Part shown: positions 14,427-22,348 of the stretch, piece after piece
Layout: every line of letters begins with the position of its first letter
Numbering within the stretch: the stretch's first letter is position 1
NCBI RefSeq assembly: GCF_013001275.1
Contig: NZ_JABDMV010000103.1
Location: 1-64,000, forward strand
Origin: Flaviramulus sp.
GTDB lineage: Bacteria; Bacteroidota; Bacteroidia; Flavobacteriales; Flavobacteriaceae
Length of the DNA: 64,000 bases
Direction: 5' to 3'
Program-made: the position numbers and the translations under genes
The notes under the pieces: model-generated
The model's input: only the letters and a program-made list of their open reading frames with translations
The model's database searches: none
Told to the model about the DNA's origin: nothing

Positions 14427-15419
14427 CTAATTATTAGCTTGTTTGTTTAATTTTCTTTCTTTTCGCTCTAATTTTTTAAAATAACCGCGTGTTAAAAAAT
14501 TGTGCTTTAAGGCTTCCATGTTTTGATTAAACTTATCTGTTCCTTCATTAATGTTTTTAATAGTAGATTTTAAATCATCGACTAATAGTGTGTCATTAGC
14601 GATGTAATTCAGTGCTCCTTTATTAGAATTCAAACTGTTTACAATACCATTAATATTGCCTATTACTGTGTCAATTTCGGTACTGGTTGTTTCTAAGTTA
14701 TTGACAATAGATTTAAGTTTTTCACCAGTAACCATATCATTTAAAAATATACCTAAAAGTGTTTCGTTATTTGTTAGTATAGGTTTAATAACATTATTTA
14801 AATCATTAATAGTTGCCGTAGCTGTATAACTTGCATGCTTTAAATTTTTAATGGATTGCTTTAAATCGTTAGCCATTATAGTATCATTTAGCAGCATTCC
14901 TAATGTGCCCTTCCCATAGGTCAAGGCATCGGCAACTTTAAGCAGTTTTGCCGTTAGAATAGCAGTATTTTCGCCTGTAACACTAAGCGTACTCAAAATA
15001 TCGTCCGCGCCAATTTTACTATAGGATGCAATGGTATCCCCATTATTTATGGATTGTGTTTCACCTTTTCCTGGCACAATATTTATAATCATATTGCCTA
15101 CTAAACCATCAGAACCAATAGTTGCAATCGCATCTATTTTTATGTGATTTGTGATTTTTTCATCTATAACCATATCTACTTTTATAGTAGAATCATTTAT
15201 CATACTTATCGATTTTACTGTGCCAATATCTATTCCAGAATAGCGCACATTATTTCCTTTTTGCAAACCATTAACGTTTTGAAAATAGGCATGAACATTA
15301 AATGTTTTTTTAAACATATTTTCTTTTTGTCCAAGAAAATAAACACCAATAACAAAAAGAAGTGTACCAATAATGACAAAGAAACCTAAATTTAATTTTT
15401 GTGCGTTTGTTGTTTTCAT
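14427..15419 (-). CDS. MlaD-type MCE-domain lipid transport protein
   Basis: A 330-residue protein with one N-terminal membrane helix (LGFFVIIGTLLFVIGVYFL), then an MCE domain with the typical VNGLQKGNNVRYSGIDIGTV stretch, followed by a long helical C-terminal part with repeated LLNDT-type motifs. MCE proteins form periplasmic hexamers carrying phospholipids to or from the MlaE/MlaF transporter. I chose the ATG at 15419 because it gives a standard start 10 bp after mlaF. The frame extends further upstream to 15512, but that would overlap mlaF and add a non-signal N-terminus. Confidence 0.88.
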   Translation of the reverse strand: MKTTNAQKLNLGFFVIIGTLLFVIGVYFLGQKENMFKKTFNVHAYFQNVNGLQKGNNVRYSGIDIGTVKSISMINDSTIKVDMVIDEKITNHIKIDAIATIGSDGLVGNMIINIVPGKGETQSINNGDTIASYSKIGADDILSTLSVTGENTAILTAKLLKVADALTYGKGTLGMLLNDTIMANDLKQSIKNLKHASYTATATINDLNNVIKPILTNNETLLGIFLNDMVTGEKLKSIVNNLETTSTEIDTVIGNINGIVNSLNSNKGALNYIANDTLLVDDLKSTIKNINEGTDKFNQNMEALKHNFLTRGYFKKLERKERKLNKQANN

Positions 15420-15429
15420 GATAATGGTT

Positions 15430-16212
15430 TTATTGTTTAAAAAATGCCTGAACTCTTGGGTCATTAGAGGACGATAGTTCTGTAAATGAGCCAACCGCAT
15501 AATTAGTGCCATCTATAAGTAATATCATGCGTTCAGAAATCACTCTAGCACAATCCACATCGTGCGTTATGATTAGAGAAGACGTGTTATATTTTCTTTG
15601 AATATCTTGCATTAATAGGATAATCTCCTTTGCTGTAATAGGATCTAATCCGCTTGTTGGCTCGTCATATAAAATAATTTTTGGCCGCAAAATAAGTGTA
15701 CGTGCTAAAGCGACTCGACGTTTCATACCGCCAGATAATTCTGAAGGCATTAAGTCTATAGCATCCGCTAAACCAACATTTTCTAAAGCCTCAATTACTA
15801 ATGCATCCTTATCTTTATAATTTTCCATTTTTTTGGCATGATGACGTAATGGAAATTCTAAATTTTCTCTAACCGTCATAGAATCATACAAAGCGCTACC
15901 TTGAAATAGAAATCCAATATCTGATCTTAGCATATCCAAAGCCAATTGGTCTAATTTTGTGATGTCTTTATGCATCACCGAAATCGTACCACTATCCGCT
16001 TCCATTAAACCAACAAGGCATTTAATCATTACCGATTTTCCTGATCCCGATTTTCCCATTATAACTAAATTTTCACCTTGATGTAGTTTCATGTTAAAAC
16101 CATTAAGCACGTTATTACTGCCAAAGCTTTTGTGTAAATCTTTGATTTCAAGAACAATTTCGCGTTCTTCTGAAAGATCATGTTCCGCAGATATGTTTTT
16201 TTGTGGAATCAT
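15430..16212 (-). CDS. MlaF-type ABC transporter ATPase
   Basis: A 260-residue ATPase with Walker A GKSGSGKS (53-60), Q-loop FLFQGSALYDSMTV, signature LSGGMKRRVALAR, Walker B IILYDEPTSGLDP and switch His in IITHDV. The FQG(S/A)ALFDSMTV-type Q-loop is characteristic of MlaF/Ttg2A. It energises lipid transport by the MlaE permease. Its ATG overlaps the permease stop by 4 nt, and mlaD follows after 10 bp, so the three genes form one operon. Confidence 0.95.
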   Translation of the reverse strand: MIPQKNISAEHDLSEEREIVLEIKDLHKSFGSNNVLNGFNMKLHQGENLVIMGKSGSGKSVMIKCLVGLMEADSGTISVMHKDITKLDQLALDMLRSDIGFLFQGSALYDSMTVRENLEFPLRHHAKKMENYKDKDALVIEALENVGLADAIDLMPSELSGGMKRRVALARTLILRPKIILYDEPTSGLDPITAKEIILLMQDIQRKYNTSSLIITHDVDCARVISERMILLIDGTNYAVGSFTELSSSNDPRVQAFFKQ

Positions 16213-16991
16213 AAATCATAAAAAATATCAGTTACAAAAACAGCAATAAAATCGATAACAAAGAGTAATAGTGAAGTAAAAACAACAGCAGAATTAGCAG
16301 CTGCCCCGACACCCTCAGTTCCTTTTTCACAATAATATCCTTTATAACAACCAACTATACCAATAGCTAGCCCAAAGAAAAATGTTTTAATAGTCGCTGG
16401 TACAATATCTCCAAATTCTAATGCCTCAAATACCTTATTGAAATACAAACTAAACGAGACATTACCTTTTACATTTTCCACTAAATAGGAACCGTATAGT
16501 GCCACAGCATCACCAATTATAACCAATAGAGGTAGCATTAAAGTAATCGCGAGTACGCGTGTAACTACCAGATATTTAAAAGGGTTGGTGCCAGAAACTT
16601 CCATAGCATCAATTTGTTCAGTAACACGCATGGAACCAAGTTCGGCACCAATTCCAGAGCCAATTTTACCAGCGCAAACAAGCGCAGTAATAATAGGACC
16701 TATTTCCCTAACAATAGATATTCCTACCATAGATGGCATCCAAGATACCGCGCCAAATTCCATTAACGTGGGGCGTGTTTGTAAAGTGAGTACCAATCCA
16801 ATAATAAAACCTGTAATACCAACTAATAAGAGTGAGCGATTACCCATATTATAGGCTTGTCGGAATAATTCTTTAATTTCAAAAGGACGCTTAAAAACTT
16901 CCTTAAAAAACCTGCCTGTAAAATAGGCGATATCTCCTATCTCTATAAAAAAGTCTTTTAGTTTGGTTATAATTTTGTTCGTTTTTGGCAT
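16209..16991 (-). CDS. MlaE-type ABC permease
   Basis: A 260-residue inner-membrane permease with the family core GFIIGLVLTLQTRPTL, SIVREIGPIITALVCAGK, GAELGSMRVTEQIDAMEV and a YKGYYCEKGTEGVG segment. I place the start at the ATG at 16991 (MPKTNKIITK), not at the upstream in-frame ATG at 17060. A perfect FNR-type box and a perfect -7 element lie between them and predict a transcript start near 17005, downstream of the longer start. First gene of the mlaEFD operon, so lipid trafficking would be under the same control as the stress genes. Confidence 0.88.
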   Translation of the reverse strand: MPKTNKIITKLKDFFIEIGDIAYFTGRFFKEVFKRPFEIKELFRQAYNMGNRSLLLVGITGFIIGLVLTLQTRPTLMEFGAVSWMPSMVGISIVREIGPIITALVCAGKIGSGIGAELGSMRVTEQIDAMEVSGTNPFKYLVVTRVLAITLMLPLLVIIGDAVALYGSYLVENVKGNVSFSLYFNKVFEALEFGDIVPATIKTFFFGLAIGIVGCYKGYYCEKGTEGVGAAANSAVVFTSLLLFVIDFIAVFVTDIFYDL

Positions 16992-17009
16992 AATAACATG
17001 GTTATTACT

Positions 17010-17052
17010 CAAATGTAGCCCAATAGCGTCGCTTTTTAAATGATAAAAATCA
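17010..17052 (-). promoter_or_regulatory. FNR-type box and perfect -7 element of the mlaEFD operon
   Basis: TGATAAAAATCA (17041-17052) is followed on the minus strand by TACATTTG (17017-17010), an exact TAnnTTTG match, centres 33 bp apart. A start near 17005 lies 14 nt before the ATG at 16991. A second, one-mismatch box, TGATGAATGTCA (17064-17075), lies 23 bp further upstream. Confidence 0.7.
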
Positions 17053-17123
17053 TGTATCAAGTCTGATGAATGTCATATTTATTAGCATTTTATAGACTTA
17101 CTTTTATAATTATATACGAACAC

Positions 17124-17131
17124 TAGATTTG
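17124..17131 (+). promoter_or_regulatory. -7 element candidate for the L,D-transpeptidase gene
   Basis: TAGATTTG is an exact TAnnTTTG match 86 bp before the ATG at 17217. No FNR-type box occurs at the matching position. Tentative. Confidence 0.3.
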
Positions 17132-17216
17132 TTACCTTAATAAAAGTGTAATGCCTAAGTAAATAGTGTTATTGGAAGCGCATTAAAAAATTTATTGAGC
17201 ACGAATAAAAAAGGAT

Positions 17217-18161
17217 ATGACTTATAAACTATTTTTAAACTTATCGGGCGTTATTCTTGCTTTTATAACATTGAAATTTTGTTGCCCAAAAGATAATAAT
17301 TTGGAAATATTCGCTTTTAATGATATTAAAGAATTTAGGCTTCAAAATCAAGATTCTTTGCATACAATTGTTGTGAATAGGGATATTACAGTTGATAATT
17401 ATTTTCAGTATTTGGATTCGTTGGTGAAGGCATACAACGCATTTATGCCATATAAATTATCTGAACATTTATTAGTTAGACATAATCCTTGGATTATAGA
17501 CACCCTTCAGAATACCGACTATTACAGGAATATAGCAAAAGATTCCTTTGTTTATAATCAAAAAAAGATGATTGCGTTACCGAAAGGGAATGTCATAGGA
17601 ATTCCAAATGTACTTCAAGTTAATAAATTATCAAGCGCCTTCAAGAAAACAAGATTAGATATCAATATCCCTGAGTATAAATTACGAATTTTTCAAGATT
17701 CAATTCTACTTCACGAATTTTCAGTTCGCGTAGGTAGAGACGAAAAAAAATATCTTAAAATGGCCGGAAGAGAACAGGATTTGCGAACAAAAACGGGAAA
17801 AGGAATAATTGTAGGACATGTGAAGAATCCAGATTATTATAATCCTGTAGATGGACGTCAATACCATGTAACCAGACGTGATGACGAAAAGATTACAAAA
17901 CTTCCTCAAATTCCATTTATCGAAACTGAAATTAATGGGGTTAGAAATGGACAATTAATACATCCAACAACCAACCAAAACACCTTAGGAAAAGCCTATT
18001 CAAATGGCTGTATAGGAACTAAAGAAGCAGATGCGTGGGTTATTTATTATTATACGCCTATTGGAACAAAGATTAATATCCGTTATGACTTAAACGTAGT
18101 TGACGCTTTCGGGGATAGTAATAATTTGCAAGATGTTTATAAGTATAAACAGCGTGATTAG
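17217..18161 (+). CDS. YkuD-type L,D-transpeptidase, cell-envelope
   Basis: A 314-residue protein with an N-terminal hydrophobic segment ending in FCC (about residues 21-23), so it is exported and possibly lipid-anchored. The YkuD domain spans about 145-290. The catalytic region has H (GQLIHPTT) followed by SNGCIGTKEADAW. The usual sequence is S-H/x-G-C-[IV]-R; here the Arg position is Gly. The Cys is present, so it may still cross-link meso-DAP residues of peptidoglycan. No operon partner is evident. Confidence 0.82.
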   Translation: MTYKLFLNLSGVILAFITLKFCCPKDNNLEIFAFNDIKEFRLQNQDSLHTIVVNRDITVDNYFQYLDSLVKAYNAFMPYKLSEHLLVRHNPWIIDTLQNTDYYRNIAKDSFVYNQKKMIALPKGNVIGIPNVLQVNKLSSAFKKTRLDINIPEYKLRIFQDSILLHEFSVRVGRDEKKYLKMAGREQDLRTKTGKGIIVGHVKNPDYYNPVDGRQYHVTRRDDEKITKLPQIPFIETEINGVRNGQLIHPTTNQNTLGKAYSNGCIGTKEADAWVIYYYTPIGTKINIRYDLNVVDAFGDSNNLQDVYKYKQRD

Positions 18162-18188
18162 ACTTCAGTTTTTTCTAAGCTTTTTAAT

Positions 18189-19370
18189 TTAGGATACTTT
18201 AGAAGCTTTAATCATTATCTTTTCACTATTCATATTAGTTGTAAAAAACATATAACTATTCCCACCATCTTTAATTTTGAATTTTTTTCGGATTCGTTGA
18301 ACAGATTCTGGAAAATTTCTGGTCGTGATATTAGCTTTGGTATTGGTTAGTTTCTTTAATTCCTTTTTGTTAAAAGGACTAATATTTTCGATGTTGAATG
18401 TCCTGCCCGGAAAATCAACTAAACTATCACTTGTATATAAATGTGAATGTTTATGTAGTTTAAAAACTTTCAACTCTTTTGATATAGAATCAAATCCCCC
18501 AGATTTTAATATTGCTGAATTTGGTTCATAAAGATAGGTGAGCGGTAAATTGTAATTTGATTGAGTGTTTTTTTCATTTTCTAACGAAAATTTAAAATGG
18601 TCATTTTTTTCTTTTTTGAGATTTACGGTTTCTATTTGAATACCTCCATTAAATTTATTTTCTAGAATCCATAGCAATTCTTTTACCTCATTATTTACAG
18701 CAACAACATGAATGGCTTTTACATACTTTAATTCGCCAATACCTATGGTTAAATCCAGCAATGGCGAAGTTTTAATCATAATGTTTTTTGAACGACTAAA
18801 AAGTAAATCGAGATGCGTTGTTACATTAGGAATACAATCCTTTAAAAAAAATACTTTTCCCTTACTTTCATGCCTTCTTGAGGGGTCAAGGTAAATTAAA
18901 TCATAATTCGATTTACTATGGGTTAGATGTTCAATTCCATCGATATTTAAGGCATTTATATTCTTTATTTTAAGTTGTTTAAAGTTATACTTTACAATCT
19001 CAGATAGGTTTTTATCTATTTCACAATGTTCAACAGAATTAAACTGTTTTGAAAAATAATAGCTATCTACTCCAAAACCACCTGTTAAATCAATAAAGGT
19101 GTTGCCATTTATTATTTTTGATTTGTATTTGGCAGTTATTTCCGAGGATGTTTGTTCTACATTTAATTTATTAGGATAGTAAATATTTTGTGTATTATAC
19201 CAGGTTGGTAATTTCTTTTCACAACGCTTTTTGGCTTCAATTTGCTCAATAATTTCAATGGTAGTTACTGAAAAATAGTTGGTTCCTTTTAAAGTTAGGG
19301 CCAATACATCAGAATTTAAGTTTTTATTTATAAACTCTTGAATTTCGGTATTTATAATAGCCTTGTTCAA
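18189..19370 (-). CDS. Class I SAM-dependent methyltransferase with THUMP-like C-terminus
   Basis: A 393-residue protein. The central Rossmann part has FIDLTGGFGVDSYYFSK (SAM-binding glycine loop, about 95-111), a CEID acidic strand end and DLIYLDPSRR (catalytic-type DPxx motif). The C-terminal part (from about 310) includes FPGRTFNIENISPFNKK and TRNFP as in the THUMP-like domain of Bacteroidota and actinobacterial homologues. Probably an RNA methyltransferase; the target is unknown. It begins 8 bp after the AI-2E family gene and ends a leftward gene run. Confidence 0.8.
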   Translation of the reverse strand: MNKAIINTEIQEFINKNLNSDVLALTLKGTNYFSVTTIEIIEQIEAKKRCEKKLPTWYNTQNIYYPNKLNVEQTSSEITAKYKSKIINGNTFIDLTGGFGVDSYYFSKQFNSVEHCEIDKNLSEIVKYNFKQLKIKNINALNIDGIEHLTHSKSNYDLIYLDPSRRHESKGKVFFLKDCIPNVTTHLDLLFSRSKNIMIKTSPLLDLTIGIGELKYVKAIHVVAVNNEVKELLWILENKFNGGIQIETVNLKKEKNDHFKFSLENEKNTQSNYNLPLTYLYEPNSAILKSGGFDSISKELKVFKLHKHSHLYTSDSLVDFPGRTFNIENISPFNKKELKKLTNTKANITTRNFPESVQRIRKKFKIKDGGNSYMFFTTNMNSEKIMIKASKVS

Positions 19371-19378
19371 AATAAAGC

Positions 19379-20467
19379 TTATAAATCTCTGGTGAGCTTT
19401 TTCACGATTTTATTATCGGATAAAAATTCCTTTAAAATTACTTTTATTGCCGTGTATGCAGGAACGGCAATAATTAATCCAATTACTCCGAATAAAATAC
19501 CTGTGATAAGTATAACTAAGAATATTTCCAGCGGATGAGATTTTACACTTTTTGAAAAAATTATAGGTTGACTGCCAAAATTATCAATTAGCTGACCAAT
19601 TAAGAAAACAATAAAAACCCAAAATGTTTTTGGTAAAATAACGCCACTAAAACTAGTGCCTAAATTACTTGTCATTGTCAATGTAAGCATTAAAAACACT
19701 CCAATTAATGGGCCAACGTAAGGTATTAAATTTAGCAATGCACATAAAAATGCGATGACCACAGCATTTTCAACCCCTATTATTAGCAGTCCAATTGTGT
19801 AAATAATGAAAAGAATTAGTATTTGAAATATTAACCCAACAAAGTATCGAGATAATAAATTTTTAATTTTGTTTGATGAAGTGTTCCACCGAGATTCTTT
19901 GTTTTCAGGGATAAATGTGAGAATACCATTTTCAAAAAGCTGGCTGTCTTTTAAGAAGAAAAAGGAAATAAAAAGTACTGAAAATAAGCCAATGCTAAAG
20001 CTTCCTAAGCCATTAATTATTGAGTTGAAAAAATTAGGAATTAAAGCAAAATCTATTTTTGATAACAGATTAGAATCTTTTAACGATTGCTCCACATCTA
20101 TTTGATGCATATCGAAATAGGTTAAGATTTCACTGTATAAACTCTCTATATTAGATTGTAATTCATTAATATTTAATAGTGATAAATTTTGACCTTGCTT
20201 AATTACTAATGGAATAAATAATCCAACCAATCCTGCAAAAATTCCTAATAAAAGTACCATAGTCACAATTACCGCTATGGTGTTCTTAAATTTCAATTTC
20301 CCTTCAAGAAATAACACAATAGGTCTTCCTATTAATGAAATTACCGCCGCTACAGCTATATACACAATTACAGATTGTACTTCATATAAAAACCACAATA
20401 CTAAGGCTATGCCAAATATTACTGCTAATGCTCTTAAAATTCCTTTGGAAATGGTGTTGGAGTTCAT
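19379..20467 (-). CDS. AI-2E family (PerM-type) membrane transporter
   Basis: A 362-residue inner-membrane protein with about eight hydrophobic segments. It shows the family features: N-terminal VIVYIAVAAVISLIGRPIV, a soluble helical stretch (about 95-150), LNLIPYVGPLIG and the C-terminal GVIGLIIAVPAYTAIKVIL. Members include the E. coli AI-2 exporter TqsA, PerM and Na+/H+ antiporters, so the substrate is not defined. It lies 22 bp after the trmH-like gene and 8 bp before the THUMP-like gene. Confidence 0.9.
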   Translation of the reverse strand: MNSNTISKGILRALAVIFGIALVLWFLYEVQSVIVYIAVAAVISLIGRPIVLFLEGKLKFKNTIAVIVTMVLLLGIFAGLVGLFIPLVIKQGQNLSLLNINELQSNIESLYSEILTYFDMHQIDVEQSLKDSNLLSKIDFALIPNFFNSIINGLGSFSIGLFSVLFISFFFLKDSQLFENGILTFIPENKESRWNTSSNKIKNLLSRYFVGLIFQILILFIIYTIGLLIIGVENAVVIAFLCALLNLIPYVGPLIGVFLMLTLTMTSNLGTSFSGVILPKTFWVFIVFLIGQLIDNFGSQPIIFSKSVKSHPLEIFLVILITGILFGVIGLIIAVPAYTAIKVILKEFLSDNKIVKKLTRDL

Positions 20468-20489
20468 AAAGTAAATATATAAAAACTGT

Positions 20490-20990
20490 TTACATAAGTT
20501 GCTTTGTCAATTCATATAATGCAATATTGGTTGCTTGAACAACATTCATACTACTGTTTTGTCCAAACATGTCGATGTGTACAATGATTTCTGAATCACT
20601 TAGGATATCGTTTGAAATTCCAAAATTTTCATCACCAATAATTAAGGCAATAGGTTTTTTATTTGAAAATGTGAATGTTTGGATGGATTTGCTGGTATCA
20701 GTTATTTCTAATGAAATTAGTTGATAACCATTCATTTTTAATTCTTGTACAACCGAATAAGCTGACTTGCAAATATCGAAATTCACCACTTTTTCGGTAG
20801 CTCTTGATGTTTTTGCAACTTTTCGTCCAATATTAATGTTTTCACCACATAAAATTAATTTTTCAACTCCAAAAGCATCACATATTCTAAATAGACTTCC
20901 AATATTTGGTGCGTTTGTAACATTGTCACACACTAATATTATCGGGAAAGTTTGATTTTTAAATTTTGAATTATAGTGAGTAAGTTGCAT
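20490..20990 (-). CDS. TrmH/SpoU-family RNA 2'-O-methyltransferase
   Basis: A 166-residue SPOUT enzyme consisting of the catalytic domain only, as usual for short TrmH/TrmL-like members. Motif 1 is NVTNAPNIGSLFRICDAFG, motif 2 LIIGDENFGISND and motif 3 IDMFGQNSSMNVVQATNIAL, the knot and SAM-binding parts. It probably methylates a tRNA or rRNA ribose. It lies 10 bp after the DUF4159 gene. Confidence 0.9.
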   Translation of the reverse strand: MQLTHYNSKFKNQTFPIILVCDNVTNAPNIGSLFRICDAFGVEKLILCGENINIGRKVAKTSRATEKVVNFDICKSAYSVVQELKMNGYQLISLEITDTSKSIQTFTFSNKKPIALIIGDENFGISNDILSDSEIIVHIDMFGQNSSMNVVQATNIALYELTKQLM

Positions 20991-21000
20991 TTATTTTAAA

Positions 21001-21651
21001 CTAATTCTCAAAAGCATATTTAACTATATTTGCCCCCATTTTTAAGGCATTTTCTCTAACATGGGTAGGATCGTTATGCACTTGTTGATCTTCCCATCCA
21101 TCGCCCAAATCACTTTCGTAAGTAAATAATAATATAAGTCTTGCTTCATGAAAAATACCAAATGCTTGCGGACGTTTACCATCATGCTCGTGTATTTTAG
21201 GTAATCCCTTTGGGAAACTAAAGGCATTATTAAAAATTGGGTGGTTTGAAGGTAGCTCAACCAAATCTTTATCTGGAAATACTTTTTTAAGTTCTTTCGT
21301 AATATACGGCTCCATACCATAATTATCATCGATATGTAAAAATCCTCCGGATATTAAATAAGTACGCAGATTGTCTGCATCGGTTTCGTTAAAAAACACA
21401 TTGCCATGGCCCGTCATGTGTAATAATGGGTATTGAAAAACATCAATACTTCCTACTTCAACCGTTTCAGGTTTTGGATTGATTTTAGTATTAATATTAT
21501 TGTTACAAAACGAAATTAAGTTGGGTAATGCCGTTGGGTTACTATACCAATCACCGCCTCCCTTATATTTTAATATTGCTAAGTCTTGAGCTAATAAGCA
21601 AAAAGTTAATAATGAAAAGATAGCAGTAAAATATAGCTTCATATTATTCAT
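21001..21651 (-). CDS. DUF4159 secreted protein
   Basis: A 216-residue protein with a signal peptide (cleavage after FCLLAQ). It has the DUF4159 features: YKGGGDWYSNPTALPNLI, a PLLHMTGHGNV strand, GGFLHIDDNYG and a C-terminal DPTHVRENALKMGANIVKYA. The fold resembles glutamine-amidotransferase-like domains, but no catalytic triad is evident, and the role is unknown. Its start overlaps the end of rsmE by 8 nt, so the two are translationally coupled. Confidence 0.85.
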   Translation of the reverse strand: MNNMKLYFTAIFSLLTFCLLAQDLAILKYKGGGDWYSNPTALPNLISFCNNNINTKINPKPETVEVGSIDVFQYPLLHMTGHGNVFFNETDADNLRTYLISGGFLHIDDNYGMEPYITKELKKVFPDKDLVELPSNHPIFNNAFSFPKGLPKIHEHDGKRPQAFGIFHEARLILLFTYESDLGDGWEDQQVHNDPTHVRENALKMGANIVKYAFEN

Positions 21652-22348
21652 TTGAAAATGCTACTGAATGGCAGGCAACAATGGCTGCAGTTTCAGTTCG
21701 TAATCTAGTTTCTCCCAAAGTTACAGGAATAAAATTATTTTTAAGAGCTTCTTCAATTTCTTTCGTAGAAAAATCGCCTTCTGGTCCAATTAAAATCGTT
21801 AAATCTGTTTTTGGTTTAATAAGTTTCTTTAAAGATTTTTTATCTGTTTCTTCACAATGTGCGATAAACAAATCTCCTGTAAAACTTTTACAAATAAAGT
21901 CTTTAAATAATGTGGGCTCATTCAACTTTGGTAAATAACAACTTAAAGATTGCTTCATAGCCGATTGTAAAATACGCTCAAAACGATCTGTTTTTATAAC
22001 TTTTCGTTCGCTGTGGTTGCAAATAATAGGTGTAATACTATCAATACCAATTTCGGTAGCTTTTTCTAAAAACGACTCATAACGGTCGTTCATTTTTGTT
22101 GGTGCGACTGCTAAATGTAAATTGTAATCCCGTTTAGGTTGAAGTTTTTTAGAAACTATTTTAGCAGTACATTTATTGATATTAGGCACTATAATTTTAG
22201 CTTTAAATAACAAGCCTCTACCATTGGTGAGATATAAAGTATCACCAACATTTTTGCGTAACACTTTTACAATGTGTTTACTCTCTTCTCTTTCAAAAGT
22301 GAAATGCTCGCTACTTTCTGTAATATCTTGACTATAAAAAAGTTGCAT
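21644..22348 (-). CDS. rsmE: 16S rRNA m3U1498 methyltransferase
   Basis: A 234-residue SPOUT enzyme of normal length. An N-terminal PUA-like domain (HFTFEREESKHIVKVLRKNVGD) is followed by the knot domain with AVAPTKMNDRYESFLEKATEIG, ILIGPEGDFSTKEIE and LGETRLRTETAA. It methylates U1498 in the decoding centre of 16S rRNA. The start codon shares one nucleotide with the stop of the preceding ppiC-like gene (TAATG). Confidence 0.95.
   Translation of the reverse strand: MQLFYSQDITESSEHFTFEREESKHIVKVLRKNVGDTLYLTNGRGLLFKAKIIVPNINKCTAKIVSKKLQPKRDYNLHLAVAPTKMNDRYESFLEKATEIGIDSITPIICNHSERKVIKTDRFERILQSAMKQSLSCYLPKLNEPTLFKDFICKSFTGDLFIAHCEETDKKSLKKLIKPKTDLTILIGPEGDFSTKEIEEALKNNFIPVTLGETRLRTETAAIVACHSVAFSNE

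Noticed and set aside
18480-18495. TGATATAGAATCA in the THUMP-like methyltransferase gene
   Set aside because: Five-base spacer and coding location; no promoter element at the expected distance.
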